Shown in pieces: positions 1-5,588 of a DNA stretch of 5,588 nt; position 1 is the stretch's first letter, and the number at the start of each line of letters is the position of its first letter. The stretch is from Bacteroidales bacterium (GTDB lineage Bacteria; Bacteroidota; Bacteroidia; Bacteroidales; WCHB1-69): NCBI GenBank assembly GCA_031266895.1, contig JAISAD010000084.1, positions 1 to 5,588 on the forward strand, given 5' to 3'. The translations under genes and the position numbers were made by a program. The notes beneath the pieces were generated by a model that did no database searches, was not told the DNA's origin, and saw nothing but the letters and a program-made list of their open reading frames with translations.

Positions 1-31
1 AACACTCATTAGCTGATTTAATTCTTTTTAG

Positions 32-39
32 TATTTTTG
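32..39 (+). promoter_or_regulatory. Bacteroidota-type -7 promoter box for lipoprotein A
   Basis: The octamer TATTTTTG matches the TAnnTTTG -7 consensus used by the primary sigma factor of Bacteroidota. It lies 45 bases before the chosen ATG at 85, which leaves room for a leader of about 35-40 bases. No good TTTG-like -33 element is visible; only a weak TTAG at 9-12 sits at about the right distance. The same octamer, followed by CA, occurs upstream of lipoprotein C, which supports the call. Motif match only; the start of transcription is inferred. Confidence 0.5.
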
Positions 40-84
40 CACTCAAAATTGTATAAAATTAATAGCAACTTAAAAAAAACAACC

Positions 85-729
85 ATGAAGCCGATAAAAG
101 TAACATTATGGATTGTAGCACTTGTGTGCCTGGCCGCAAGTTGCAAAAAGGAACCGGTAACCTATCGCTTTGCCGAAGAGGATAAAATAAAGCTGCTGCC
201 CCACTATATTAAGGGCAAAATCTTTACTTTTGTGAATGAAAACGGGAAAACGAGAAAGTTTAAGGTCGTAGAATTTAAACAATATATAAAATTAGATGCT
301 GTATTGGGTGGTATGTATGGAGGCGGTGAGGAATATTTTTATTTTGAATATAAACGAATAGATATGATAGATTTAGCATCTAATAATAAGTTTAGAATTA
401 ATATTAATCGTTATCCAAAGGATGTCGAATTAGCGAGAAATAATATTTATAAATCATATCCCTCGTACTTAATAATAACTATTGGGTCTGGTTACCCTCT
501 TAGTCCATTTAATTTCGGTATTTATTTTAATAATGAGTACGGGAAAAGTACACATGTAATTAATGGGACAGTTCATGAAAATGTTTTTGTTATTGAAAAC
601 GAAGCTGCACAATCCACAGAAGTAGGAATGCTTTTAGATGCAAAAACAATTTATTATGATGAATATCAGGGTCTTGTTGGCTTTGATGATATAAATAATC
701 ATCAATGGAGACTAAAAAACAGTAAATAA
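85..729 (+). CDS. Lipoprotein A, first member of a tandem paralogous family (function unknown)
   Basis: A 214-aa predicted lipoprotein. I chose the ATG at 85 because it gives a compact signal peptide (K2/K5, hydrophobic 6-18) ending in the lipobox LAAS with C20 as the lipidated cysteine. The frame is open further upstream to a TTG at 37, but that codon overlaps the promoter box and would bury the signal peptide. No Shine-Dalgarno is visible; the start follows an A-rich stretch, normal for this phylum. The mature protein begins KKE. Residues 25-66 are nearly the same as in lipoproteins C and D (key motifs EEDK, LLPHYI, GKIFTFVNENG). The middle (67-180) is diverged and includes a Gly-rich GGMYGGG patch at 75-81. 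The C-terminus carries YYDEYQG followed by GFDDINNHQWRL, a YxxxxGxIxFxDxxGxxW-like ending that I associate with small Bacteroidota lipoproteins. Its signal peptide is unlike those of C and D, and DNA similarity to them begins around the lipobox cysteine. Lipoprotein B follows after 33 bases, so co-transcription is likely. I do not recognise a function. Confidence 0.85.
   Translation: MKPIKVTLWIVALVCLAASCKKEPVTYRFAEEDKIKLLPHYIKGKIFTFVNENGKTRKFKVVEFKQYIKLDAVLGGMYGGGEEYFYFEYKRIDMIDLASNNKFRININRYPKDVELARNNIYKSYPSYLIITIGSGYPLSPFNFGIYFNNEYGKSTHVINGTVHENVFVIENEAAQSTEVGMLLDAKTIYYDEYQGLVGFDDINNHQWRLKNSK
161..282 (+). repeat. N-terminal cassette repeat, copy in lipoprotein A
   Basis: This 122-base stretch aligns without gaps to 1397-1518 in lipoprotein C with about 8 mismatches by eye. 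It aligns to the equivalent part of lipoprotein D (from 2063) up to the AAGTTTAA shared near 258-265. The copy shared with C continues through GTCGTAGAATTTAAACAA, which D lacks, so A and C are closer over that end while C and D are closer over the start. Similarity at DNA level stops abruptly at 282. Confidence 0.8.
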
Positions 730-792
730 CAGGCATAATAACTCAAATAAAAACAGATTGATATGAAAAAGTTAAAGTTAGCACTCATTTTA
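679..792 (+). repeat. 114-bp direct repeat across the A/B gene junction (copy 1)
   Basis: This segment matches 1903-2016 with only two mismatches and no gaps (offset 1224 bases). It contains the last 17 codons and the stop of lipoprotein A, the complete 33-base intergenic spacer, and the first 10 codons of lipoprotein B. The second copy holds the end of C, the spacer and the start of D. Near identity extends across the non-coding spacer, so this is a recent duplication or gene conversion rather than protein-level conservation. Confidence 0.92.
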
Positions 793-1224
793 ATGGCAAC
801 AATATTTTTATTTAGTTGCGAAAAAGACGAACAGGGCAGAATCCTTAAATATTATAAGCATGTAACCGGCAAAGGGCACGTATTTTATAAATATCTGGAT
901 GGAACTATATCACCATGTACAAGTATGGAAGTAACAATCGAAGCCGAATATAATCCGAATTCTGGTATGATGGGTTGGAATATTGGAAATGTCCAACGAG
1001 TTAGAACAAATTCTAAGGGGCATTACTCTTTCCGTTTTGTTAAATCAGTAGATAACTGGGAAATGAAACGTTACCATTGCATAGCAAATGTGCAAAATGT
1101 GTGGTTTAATGTGCCACGAAAAAGTTTTAATGTAGATATAGTTCAGCAAGTTGCAGAAAAAGCGAGTAAAAAAAATCCACAAGTAGTAGTTATTGACACC
1201 CTTTGGGTTACTCAATTTTATTAA
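763..1224 (+). CDS. Small lipoprotein B with a transthyretin/carboxypeptidase-regulatory-like region
   Basis: A 153-aa predicted lipoprotein. Its signal peptide (MKKLKLALIL start) ends in FLFS with C19 as lipidation site, followed by EKDE, an acidic/lysine run resembling surface-export signals reported for some Bacteroidota lipoproteins (tentative). The mature part is unrelated to lipoproteins A, C and D. Residues about 33-110 look like one small beta-sandwich: a leading TGKGHVFYKY strand, an MEVTIEAEY strand at 55-63, then TNSKGHYSF at 82-90, which resembles the T(D)xxGxYxF turn of carboxypeptidase-regulatory-like or transthyretin-like domains. This is motif resemblance by eye, not a search result. 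The tail ends in the hydrophobic VVVIDTLWV. An A8 run occurs near 1167-1174. The gene lies 33 bases after A with no visible promoter in between. The first 30 bases are almost identical to the start of lipoprotein D, although the rest is different. Exact function is unknown. Confidence 0.82.
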   Translation: MKKLKLALILMATIFLFSCEKDEQGRILKYYKHVTGKGHVFYKYLDGTISPCTSMEVTIEAEYNPNSGMMGWNIGNVQRVRTNSKGHYSFRFVKSVDNWEMKRYHCIANVQNVWFNVPRKSFNVDIVQQVAEKASKKNPQVVVIDTLWVTQFY

Positions 1225-1283
1225 TCAAGAAGATAATAGGTCAAACTCTACAACAGAATTCTACCTTACATAAATAAAATTAC

Positions 1284-1291
1284 TATTTTTG
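1284..1291 (+). promoter_or_regulatory. Bacteroidota-type -7 promoter box for the C-D-hydrolase unit
   Basis: TATTTTTG, followed by CA, matches TAnnTTTG and is the same octamer found upstream of lipoprotein A. It sits 29 bases before the ATG of C, in the only sizeable intergenic gap of the lipoprotein block (1225-1320, 96 bases, very AT-rich). A clear -33 element is not visible. No hairpin plus T-run terminator was seen in the gap, so read-through from A-B remains possible. Confidence 0.5.
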
Positions 1292-1320
1292 CAAAGTCTA
1301 ATAATATAAAATAATAAACT

Positions 1321-1500
1321 ATGAAAAAGTTGAAATTAGCACTCATTTTAGCCGCCATTATCTTATTATCGGGCGGCTGTAAAAAAGAAATCGTAACCTA
1401 TCGCTTTACCGAAGAGGATAAATTAAAACTGCTGCCCCACTATATTGAGGGCAAAATCTTTACTTTTGTGAATGAAAACGGAGACACAAGAAAGTTTAAG
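1321..1500 (+). repeat. 180-bp 5' direct repeat, copy in lipoprotein C
   Basis: Bases 1321-1500 align without gaps to 1987-2166 (offset 666) with about 7 mismatches by eye, four of them clustered in the last 20 bases. It covers the signal peptide and the first 60 codons. DNA similarity falls sharply just after it. The repeat spacing equals one complete gene plus spacer, so recombination between copies would remove or add exactly one lipoprotein gene. Confidence 0.9.
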
Positions 1501-1953
1501 GTCGTAGAATTTAAACAAGGTATTTTTCAAGAACGCGAATATCGTGGATTAGGAGGCAATGATGAATATTATTTTTTTTACGAATATAAACATGTTGATT
1601 TAATTGATATAGAAACTCAAAATAAGTTTAGAATAAGTATTTATAGAAAACCTATAAATATTGATTTAGCCAAAGAAAATCTATTTAAGGAATTGCCATC
1701 TCAGCTATTGGGGACTATTGGGAAATCTGATCCTTTCACATTTGGTATACATTTTATATACGATGGAATAACTTCAACTTTTACTTTCAATGGAATAACG
1801 TATGTAAATGTTTATGAATTACCTCAAAAAGATGTTAAGAAAGATGGAGGTATGTTGATAGATGCAACTATCACATATTATGATGAATATCAAGGAATCA
1901 TCGGCTTTGATGATATAAATAATCATCAATGGAGACTAAAAAACAGTAAATAA
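1321..1953 (+). CDS. Lipoprotein C, paralogue of A and D (function unknown)
   Basis: A 210-aa predicted lipoprotein. The signal peptide has K2/K3/K5, a hydrophobic core and the lipobox LSGG with C20 as lipidated residue; the mature protein starts KKE. Residues 1-60 are the same as in lipoprotein D except for D/E at position 55, and the DNA is nearly identical too. After residue 66 the sequence diverges in both protein and DNA: 67-175 retains only a skeleton shared with A and D (YFF-EYK at about 84-90, a DL/DI pair, NxFxIxI, PxxxxxAxxN, FxIxF). It closes with GGMLIDA at 176-182 and YYDEYQGIIGFDD plus a WRL end. The final 17 codons match lipoprotein A at DNA level. The middle is only about 18-20% GC in places, against about 38% in the 5' part. 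It is preceded by its own promoter box and followed after 33 bases by D. Function not recognised; outer-membrane or periplasmic-face location is inferred from the lipobox. Confidence 0.87.
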   Translation: MKKLKLALILAAIILLSGGCKKEIVTYRFTEEDKLKLLPHYIEGKIFTFVNENGDTRKFKVVEFKQGIFQEREYRGLGGNDEYYFFYEYKHVDLIDIETQNKFRISIYRKPINIDLAKENLFKELPSQLLGTIGKSDPFTFGIHFIYDGITSTFTFNGITYVNVYELPQKDVKKDGGMLIDATITYYDEYQGIIGFDDINNHQWRLKNSK

Positions 1954-2016
1954 CAGGCATAATAACTCAAATAAAAGCAGATTGATATGAAAAAGTTGAA
2001 GTTAGCACTCATTTTA
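1903..2016 (+). repeat. 114-bp direct repeat across the C/D gene junction (copy 2)
   Basis: Second copy of the repeat at 679-792, with two A/G differences. It carries the 3' end of lipoprotein C, the 33-base spacer and the first 10 codons of lipoprotein D. After it the two loci diverge inside the signal peptide: copy 1 continues into the unrelated lipoprotein B, copy 2 into D. Confidence 0.92.
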
Positions 2017-2166
2017 GCCGCCATTATCTTATTATCGGGCGGCTGTAAAAAAGAAATCGTAACCTATCGCTTTACCGAAGAGGACAAACTAAAACTGCTG
2101 CCCCACTATATTGAGGGCAAAATCTTTACTTTTGTGAATGAAAATGGGGAAACGAGAAAGTTTAAA
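1987..2166 (+). repeat. 180-bp 5' direct repeat, copy in lipoprotein D
   Basis: Partner of 1321-1500. The first 30 bases also belong to the 114-bp junction repeat, so this gene start is shared three ways (B, C and D). Past 2166 the D sequence departs from A and C, which still match each other for another 18 bases. Confidence 0.9.
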
Positions 2167-2619
2167 ATAGGAGAAATTAAGCAAGATTTTAGACGAGAAT
2201 TTGATTTCGGGGGATTGGGAGGATATAACCAATCTTATTTTTTTCATGAATATAAGCGTATTAAATTACTAGATTTAAAAACTAACAATACATTTTTAAT
2301 TCAGATTTGGAAGTATCCTATAGAGATCAATATAGCAAAAGAAAATATTTACAAAGAATACTCAGCTCATTTAATTGGAAAAATCACATCTGACTTACCA
2401 TACTATTTTACAATAGAATTTAATTATGACAACTCTAAAGAAATAATGAATATTAATGAAGTAATATATAATAATGTATTGTCAATTGAGACAAACTGTG
2501 ATTTTCCCAATGAAGGCGGAATGTTAATTGATGCTGTAAAGATATATTTTGACGAATACCAGGGATTAATCGGCTTTGACGATTATTATGGTAAGCAATG
2601 GAGATTAGAAAATAAATAA
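1987..2619 (+). CDS. Lipoprotein D, paralogue of A and C (function unknown)
   Basis: A 210-aa predicted lipoprotein with the same signal peptide and lipobox (LSGG, C20) as C. Residues 1-60 are almost identical to C; the central part (about 61-176) is as diverged from C as it is from A, retaining the same skeleton: GGLGG at 75-79, SYFFHEYKR at about 83-91, NxFxIxI, PxxxxIAKEN and FxIEF. The C-terminal motif is kept (GGMLIDA, FDEYQGLIGFDD, QWRL) but its DNA is no longer near-identical to that of A and C. A single cysteine at 171 in the mature part is specific to this copy. It starts 33 bases after C and ends 24 bases before the hydrolase ATG, with no promoter box or terminator in either gap, so it is probably co-transcribed with both. 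I do not recognise a function. Confidence 0.87.
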   Translation: MKKLKLALILAAIILLSGGCKKEIVTYRFTEEDKLKLLPHYIEGKIFTFVNENGETRKFKIGEIKQDFRREFDFGGLGGYNQSYFFHEYKRIKLLDLKTNNTFLIQIWKYPIEINIAKENIYKEYSAHLIGKITSDLPYYFTIEFNYDNSKEIMNINEVIYNNVLSIETNCDFPNEGGMLIDAVKIYFDEYQGLIGFDDYYGKQWRLENK

Positions 2620-2643
2620 AACGAAATTTAAAATATAAGTCAA

Positions 2644-5588
2644 ATGAAAAAGTTTTCAATTTTTTTGCTGATACTAATTTCAGTATTCACATTACAAGCT
2701 CAATCGGAAGAATTTACCCACATGTTTGACAGTGTTTTTCAACATGTAAGCAGAGCAGAAGCTACCACAGGCATTTTGTATAATCGAGTGCTTCCCTTTT
2801 CAGGATTGTACCGATTCAGTACAGTTCGCGCCCGGCAGGATACGGCCAATGCCGAGGTATTTAAGCAGGCCTGTCGCGAACTGTACGAAGCGGCTTTTAT
2901 CCCTGCTGCACGGCTGCCTTTCGATGCGGACAAACTGGCCGATGCCGCCGGAAATCTGTCCAGTACTGTAGATATAGGCATCCTGCACTGCAAATACAAT
3001 GTGTTAAATGACACCGTAATAAGGCAAAAGCTCTATTGGGACGCCGACAGCGTAATCAGGGAAAACCGTTCCGTTGCCGCTTCGCTCTATCGGGAAGAAA
3101 CGGCCTTTATAGTTTCGCCCCTGGCAGAGCGTATGCAAGGTTCTTCGGTTACCTTCTGCTTTAAAGAGCTGCTGCGCTTTGACAATACCGGCAATCCCAT
3201 TGCCCAGCTCTATGCCAATTTTGGAGCTGGCAGCGGCTGGCAGCCCGTAAGGCTAAACAGCAGCGTAACCGTCTATTACGACAGCAGCAGGCTGTATGTC
3301 ATGCAGTTTATGGCCATATTCGGCAATGGCGACACCGCAGTTACCCGTTCTCAAGTCAGCATCGAAAATTCCTCTGGAGGCTCCAAGGGTGTAGAGCAGC
3401 CCAGTAACTGGCCATGGATGGATAAGTATGACAAGGTGTCCGATAACGACATGAGTACATGGGGACACTATCCCCAGATTGAGGCTAAAATTGACTATGC
3501 CGACTATGCCGGAAATACCGGAAAGTATAAGGGCAATGTGTGGGTATATTATGCCCATTCCGATAAAAAGCTGAGAAAGCCTGTGCTGATAGTGGATGGC
3601 TTTGACCCGGGCAATAAGCGGCAGTTTGAAAAACATTTAAATGGAGACAAGGATGCAACAGCGAAGTCTCTTTGGAAACTGATGGACTATTTTGATGAAG
3701 AAGAACATGATACGGTTAATTTCGCGCGCAAATTACTAGAAGATTACGGTTACGACCTGGTAGTACTGGATTTTCCGGAAGGGGGCGGCTATATTGAAAA
3801 GAATGCCATGGTATGCATAGAGGTGATCAACCGGATCAATGACAGGCTTATGTGGAATGGCAGCAAGGAGGAAATTGTAATAGTAGGCCCCAGCATGGGC
3901 GGACAGATTACGCGCTATGCGCTTACCTACATGGAGCAGCACCCCGGCGATGCCAACTGCCGTCACGGCGATCACAACTGCCGCCTGTGGGTGAGCCTGG
4001 ACTCGCCGCATCAGGGGGCCAACATCAGCATGGGAGCGCAGGAGCTGATAAAATACTTCTCTTTTGCCGCCAAGGAGCAGTGGGACAAAACACTCTGCTG
4101 TCCTGCAGCCCTGCAAATGCTAACGCACCATGCCAGCCCTTTGGGACTTCCCTACTATACGCATTGGAATACTGTCAGAAGAACCAATAATCCGGCAACC
4201 AACGGCTATCCTGAAAAGCTGCGCAAGATAGCGGTAGCCAATGGCAGCTTCCATAATGTACCCAACAGAACAGCCTATCAGATTGTTTTTAATGCACAGC
4301 TGTTGTGGACCTTCGCCTTAACTCCCTTGCTTGGGGCTACCCCGATTACAGCCGATATAACACTTCGCAGTGCTCTGAACTCAGGCACGGGAGAAGTAAT
4401 GAAAGTTTTATACAACTTTCTAATTCTTTCCACTTCTACCACAAGAGGATTTAATAACAATACCGGCAAATGCAGTCCCGATGCAGCACCGGGCGGCAAC
4501 TACAACACCTTTGATCAGATAGAAAGTGCGGTAAAATCCCTTGGCCCGGTTGTCAACACCAACCTTCATACTCACTGCTTTATGCCCATCACCAGCACGC
4601 TCGACATTCAGGGCAATGTGGATCACTGTACCGATATATCAGGCGTGGACCTGGTAGCCCGAAAATTAACTCCTTTTCAAAGCTACTGCGGACCGGGTGA
4701 TGCTAAAAACATGTACCATGTTACATTCGATCAGCATATTGTAGATTACTTAGTCAATGAGCTGGAAACCTATATTAATATGGATGGCAGCCAGTCCATG
4801 CAACTGTGCCAGATGAAGACCGTAACCCTGCACCTGCCCGCCAACAAGGTAAACAACACCATCGTAACCTGGACCTGCAGCCTCGGGCTGGAAATCGTAT
4901 CGGGACAGGGCACGCCCACAGTCCAGGTTAGAGCCAAAACTGCAGGGTCGGCATGGATAAAAGCCACCTCCTCAAACCTGAGCTACAATAAGGAAGTAAA
5001 GCAGTTTGACATCACGGTATCCGGCAACTCCGCCCTGCCGCCCCTGCCCAGCAGCTTTGATATTACCGGCAACCAGCACATTACCTGGAATACGCCCGTC
5101 ACCCTGGACAGGGAGCTGAATATCCGCTGGAACGGCGAACTGAGAATAACAGCACCCGTTTACTGCACGCCCGGCGCCGACATCCGCATACAGGGCGGCG
5201 GCCATCTCATCATAGATGGCGGCACGCTCACCAACGCCTGCGACGGCCAAATGTGGACAGGGGTTAAAGTGTACAGCATCCCTGTATCAGACTCCACCGA
5301 CTATGGGGCACAGGGCGTAGTAACGCTGCAAAACGGAGCCACAGTAAGCAATGCCCAAACCGCCATCAGAGTCATAGCGCCCGAAGAAAACAGCACCGTA
5401 CTCACCGGCAGCATAAGAGCCCGCAACACCCGCTTCGTTAACAACCGCACCGCGATAGAATTTAGCGGAACAGCGCGCACCACCAAAACCCATTACTCCT
5501 ACAGCGGCTTTTCGCTCTGCAGCTTCGAAATCACCCCCGACTGCCTGGCCGGCTGGCCTGACCTTAAAACCCAGGCCACCCTCCATTC
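2644..5588 (+). CDS. Secreted multidomain alpha/beta hydrolase (lipase/esterase-like), 3' end outside window
   Basis: One frame runs from ATG 2644 to the window edge with no stop: 981 codons plus two bases. Residues 1-19 form a Sec signal peptide (KK, hydrophobic 4-17, likely cleavage after LQA), with no lipobox. About 169-242 is beta-rich and includes NFGAGSGW (192-199), resembling the xFGDGxGW strand-turn of PKD-like folds. The hydrolase domain spans about 297-710: PVLIVDGFDPGN (313-324, strand and oxyanion region), DLVVLDFPEGGGYI (from 371), the nucleophile elbow GPSMGG with Ser417, SLDSPHQGANI (451-461), the FMPITSTLD segment ending at Asp654, and YHVTFDQH with His692 or His698. Ser417 is a firm nucleophile candidate; Asp654 and His692 are tentative. 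These motifs resemble PGAP1/lipase-like hydrolases often found with T9SS in Bacteroidota. Residues about 715-794 look like a PKD/Ig-like domain. From about 808 the repeated strand-turn pattern (GGGHLIIDGGTLT, MWTGVKV, QGVVTLQNGATV) suggests a right-handed beta-helix. A C-terminal sorting domain would lie beyond the window. Substrate unknown; an ester or lipid is likely. It follows lipoprotein D by 24 bases. Confidence 0.9.
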   Translation, partial: MKKFSIFLLILISVFTLQAQSEEFTHMFDSVFQHVSRAEATTGILYNRVLPFSGLYRFSTVRARQDTANAEVFKQACRELYEAAFIPAARLPFDADKLADAAGNLSSTVDIGILHCKYNVLNDTVIRQKLYWDADSVIRENRSVAASLYREETAFIVSPLAERMQGSSVTFCFKELLRFDNTGNPIAQLYANFGAGSGWQPVRLNSSVTVYYDSSRLYVMQFMAIFGNGDTAVTRSQVSIENSSGGSKGVEQPSNWPWMDKYDKVSDNDMSTWGHYPQIEAKIDYADYAGNTGKYKGNVWVYYAHSDKKLRKPVLIVDGFDPGNKRQFEKHLNGDKDATAKSLWKLMDYFDEEEHDTVNFARKLLEDYGYDLVVLDFPEGGGYIEKNAMVCIEVINRINDRLMWNGSKEEIVIVGPSMGGQITRYALTYMEQHPGDANCRHGDHNCRLWVSLDSPHQGANISMGAQELIKYFSFAAKEQWDKTLCCPAALQMLTHHASPLGLPYYTHWNTVRRTNNPATNGYPEKLRKIAVANGSFHNVPNRTAYQIVFNAQLLWTFALTPLLGATPITADITLRSALNSGTGEVMKVLYNFLILSTSTTRGFNNNTGKCSPDAAPGGNYNTFDQIESAVKSLGPVVNTNLHTHCFMPITSTLDIQGNVDHCTDISGVDLVARKLTPFQSYCGPGDAKNMYHVTFDQHIVDYLVNELETYINMDGSQSMQLCQMKTVTLHLPANKVNNTIVTWTCSLGLEIVSGQGTPTVQVRAKTAGSAWIKATSSNLSYNKEVKQFDITVSGNSALPPLPSSFDITGNQHITWNTPVTLDRELNIRWNGELRITAPVYCTPGADIRIQGGGHLIIDGGTLTNACDGQMWTGVKVYSIPVSDSTDYGAQGVVTLQNGATVSNAQTAIRVIAPEENSTVLTGSIRARNTRFVNNRTAIEFSGTARTTKTHYSYSGFSLCSFEITPDCLAGWPDLKTQATLH

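Noticed and set aside
37..84. N-terminal extension of lipoprotein A from a TTG at 37
   Set aside because: The TTG overlaps the predicted promoter box, the extension is low-complexity Lys/Asn-rich, and it would push the signal peptide and lipobox away from the N-terminus. The ATG at 85 gives a normal lipoprotein signal.
225..232. TACTTTTG, a TAnnTTTG match inside lipoprotein A, repeated at 1461-1468 (C) and 2127-2134 (D)
   Set aside because: It lies within the conserved coding stretch for IFTFVNE, has no -33 partner and no gene start nearby. Its conservation is explained by the protein and the duplication.
1225..1320. Possible terminator or small RNA in the gap between B and C
   Set aside because: No stem-loop followed by a T-run was found; the gap is simply AT-rich and is accounted for by the promoter box and leader.
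1572..1579. T8 run in lipoprotein C (also T7 at 2660-2666 in the hydrolase signal peptide and an A8 run near 1167-1174 in B) as phase-variation tracts
   Set aside because: Runs of 7-8 are expected by chance in such AT-rich DNA, encode sensible Phe/Lys codons in frame, and nothing indicates switching.
2453..2659. Minus-strand ORF of 68 codons over the end of lipoprotein D
   Set aside because: It is antisense to a well-supported gene and has no recognisable protein features or promoter.
2739..5586. Many minus-strand ORFs and one alternative + frame ORF (3852-4190) across the hydrolase
   Set aside because: All overlap one continuous + strand frame with a signal peptide and hydrolase motifs. 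The alternative frames give low-complexity Ala/Gly/Arg-rich peptides typical of shadow frames in GC-rich coding DNA.

Overview
The window looks like Bacteroidota (Bacteroidetes) chromosome, probably from a type IX secretion (T9SS)-bearing lineage. The signs are translation starts without Shine-Dalgarno sequences set in A-rich leaders, two TAnnTTTG-type -7 promoter boxes, several small lipoproteins with Bacteroidota-style lipoboxes, and a very large Sec-exported multidomain enzyme of a kind usually surface-displayed or secreted in this phylum. No RNA genes, CRISPR arrays, transposases or clear terminators were seen. All convincing genes are on the + strand.

Layout. Bases 1-84 are a leader with a promoter box (32-39). 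A tandem lipoprotein block fills 85-2619: lipoprotein A (85-729), an unrelated small lipoprotein B with a transthyretin/carboxypeptidase-regulatory-like look (763-1224), a second promoter box (1284-1291), then lipoproteins C (1321-1953) and D (1987-2619). A, C and D are paralogues of 210-214 aa. They share nearly identical N-terminal parts and a conserved C-terminal motif, but have strongly diverged, very AT-rich middles. B is not related to them in its mature part, yet it starts with almost the same signal-peptide DNA and shares the same 33-base upstream spacer as D.

From 2644 to the right edge runs one uninterrupted reading frame, 981 complete codons and still open. It encodes a Sec signal peptide, a beta-rich N-terminal domain, an alpha/beta-hydrolase (lipase/esterase-like) domain with a GPSMG nucleophile elbow, a PKD/Ig-like domain and the start of a right-handed beta-helix-like region. 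Its 3' end, where a T9SS sorting domain would be expected, lies outside the window. GC content rises from about 20-40% in the lipoprotein block to about 45-63% in the hydrolase.

How it may work together. C, D and the hydrolase are closely spaced (33 and 24 bases) with no visible promoter between them, so they are probably one transcript; A-B may be an older copy of the same arrangement. The sequence does not say what the lipoproteins do. The most interesting reading is a recombining, locally duplicating family of surface or periplasmic lipoproteins beside a secreted hydrolase, either as its partners or protectors or as an independent diversifying family. The functional link is inference from adjacency only.
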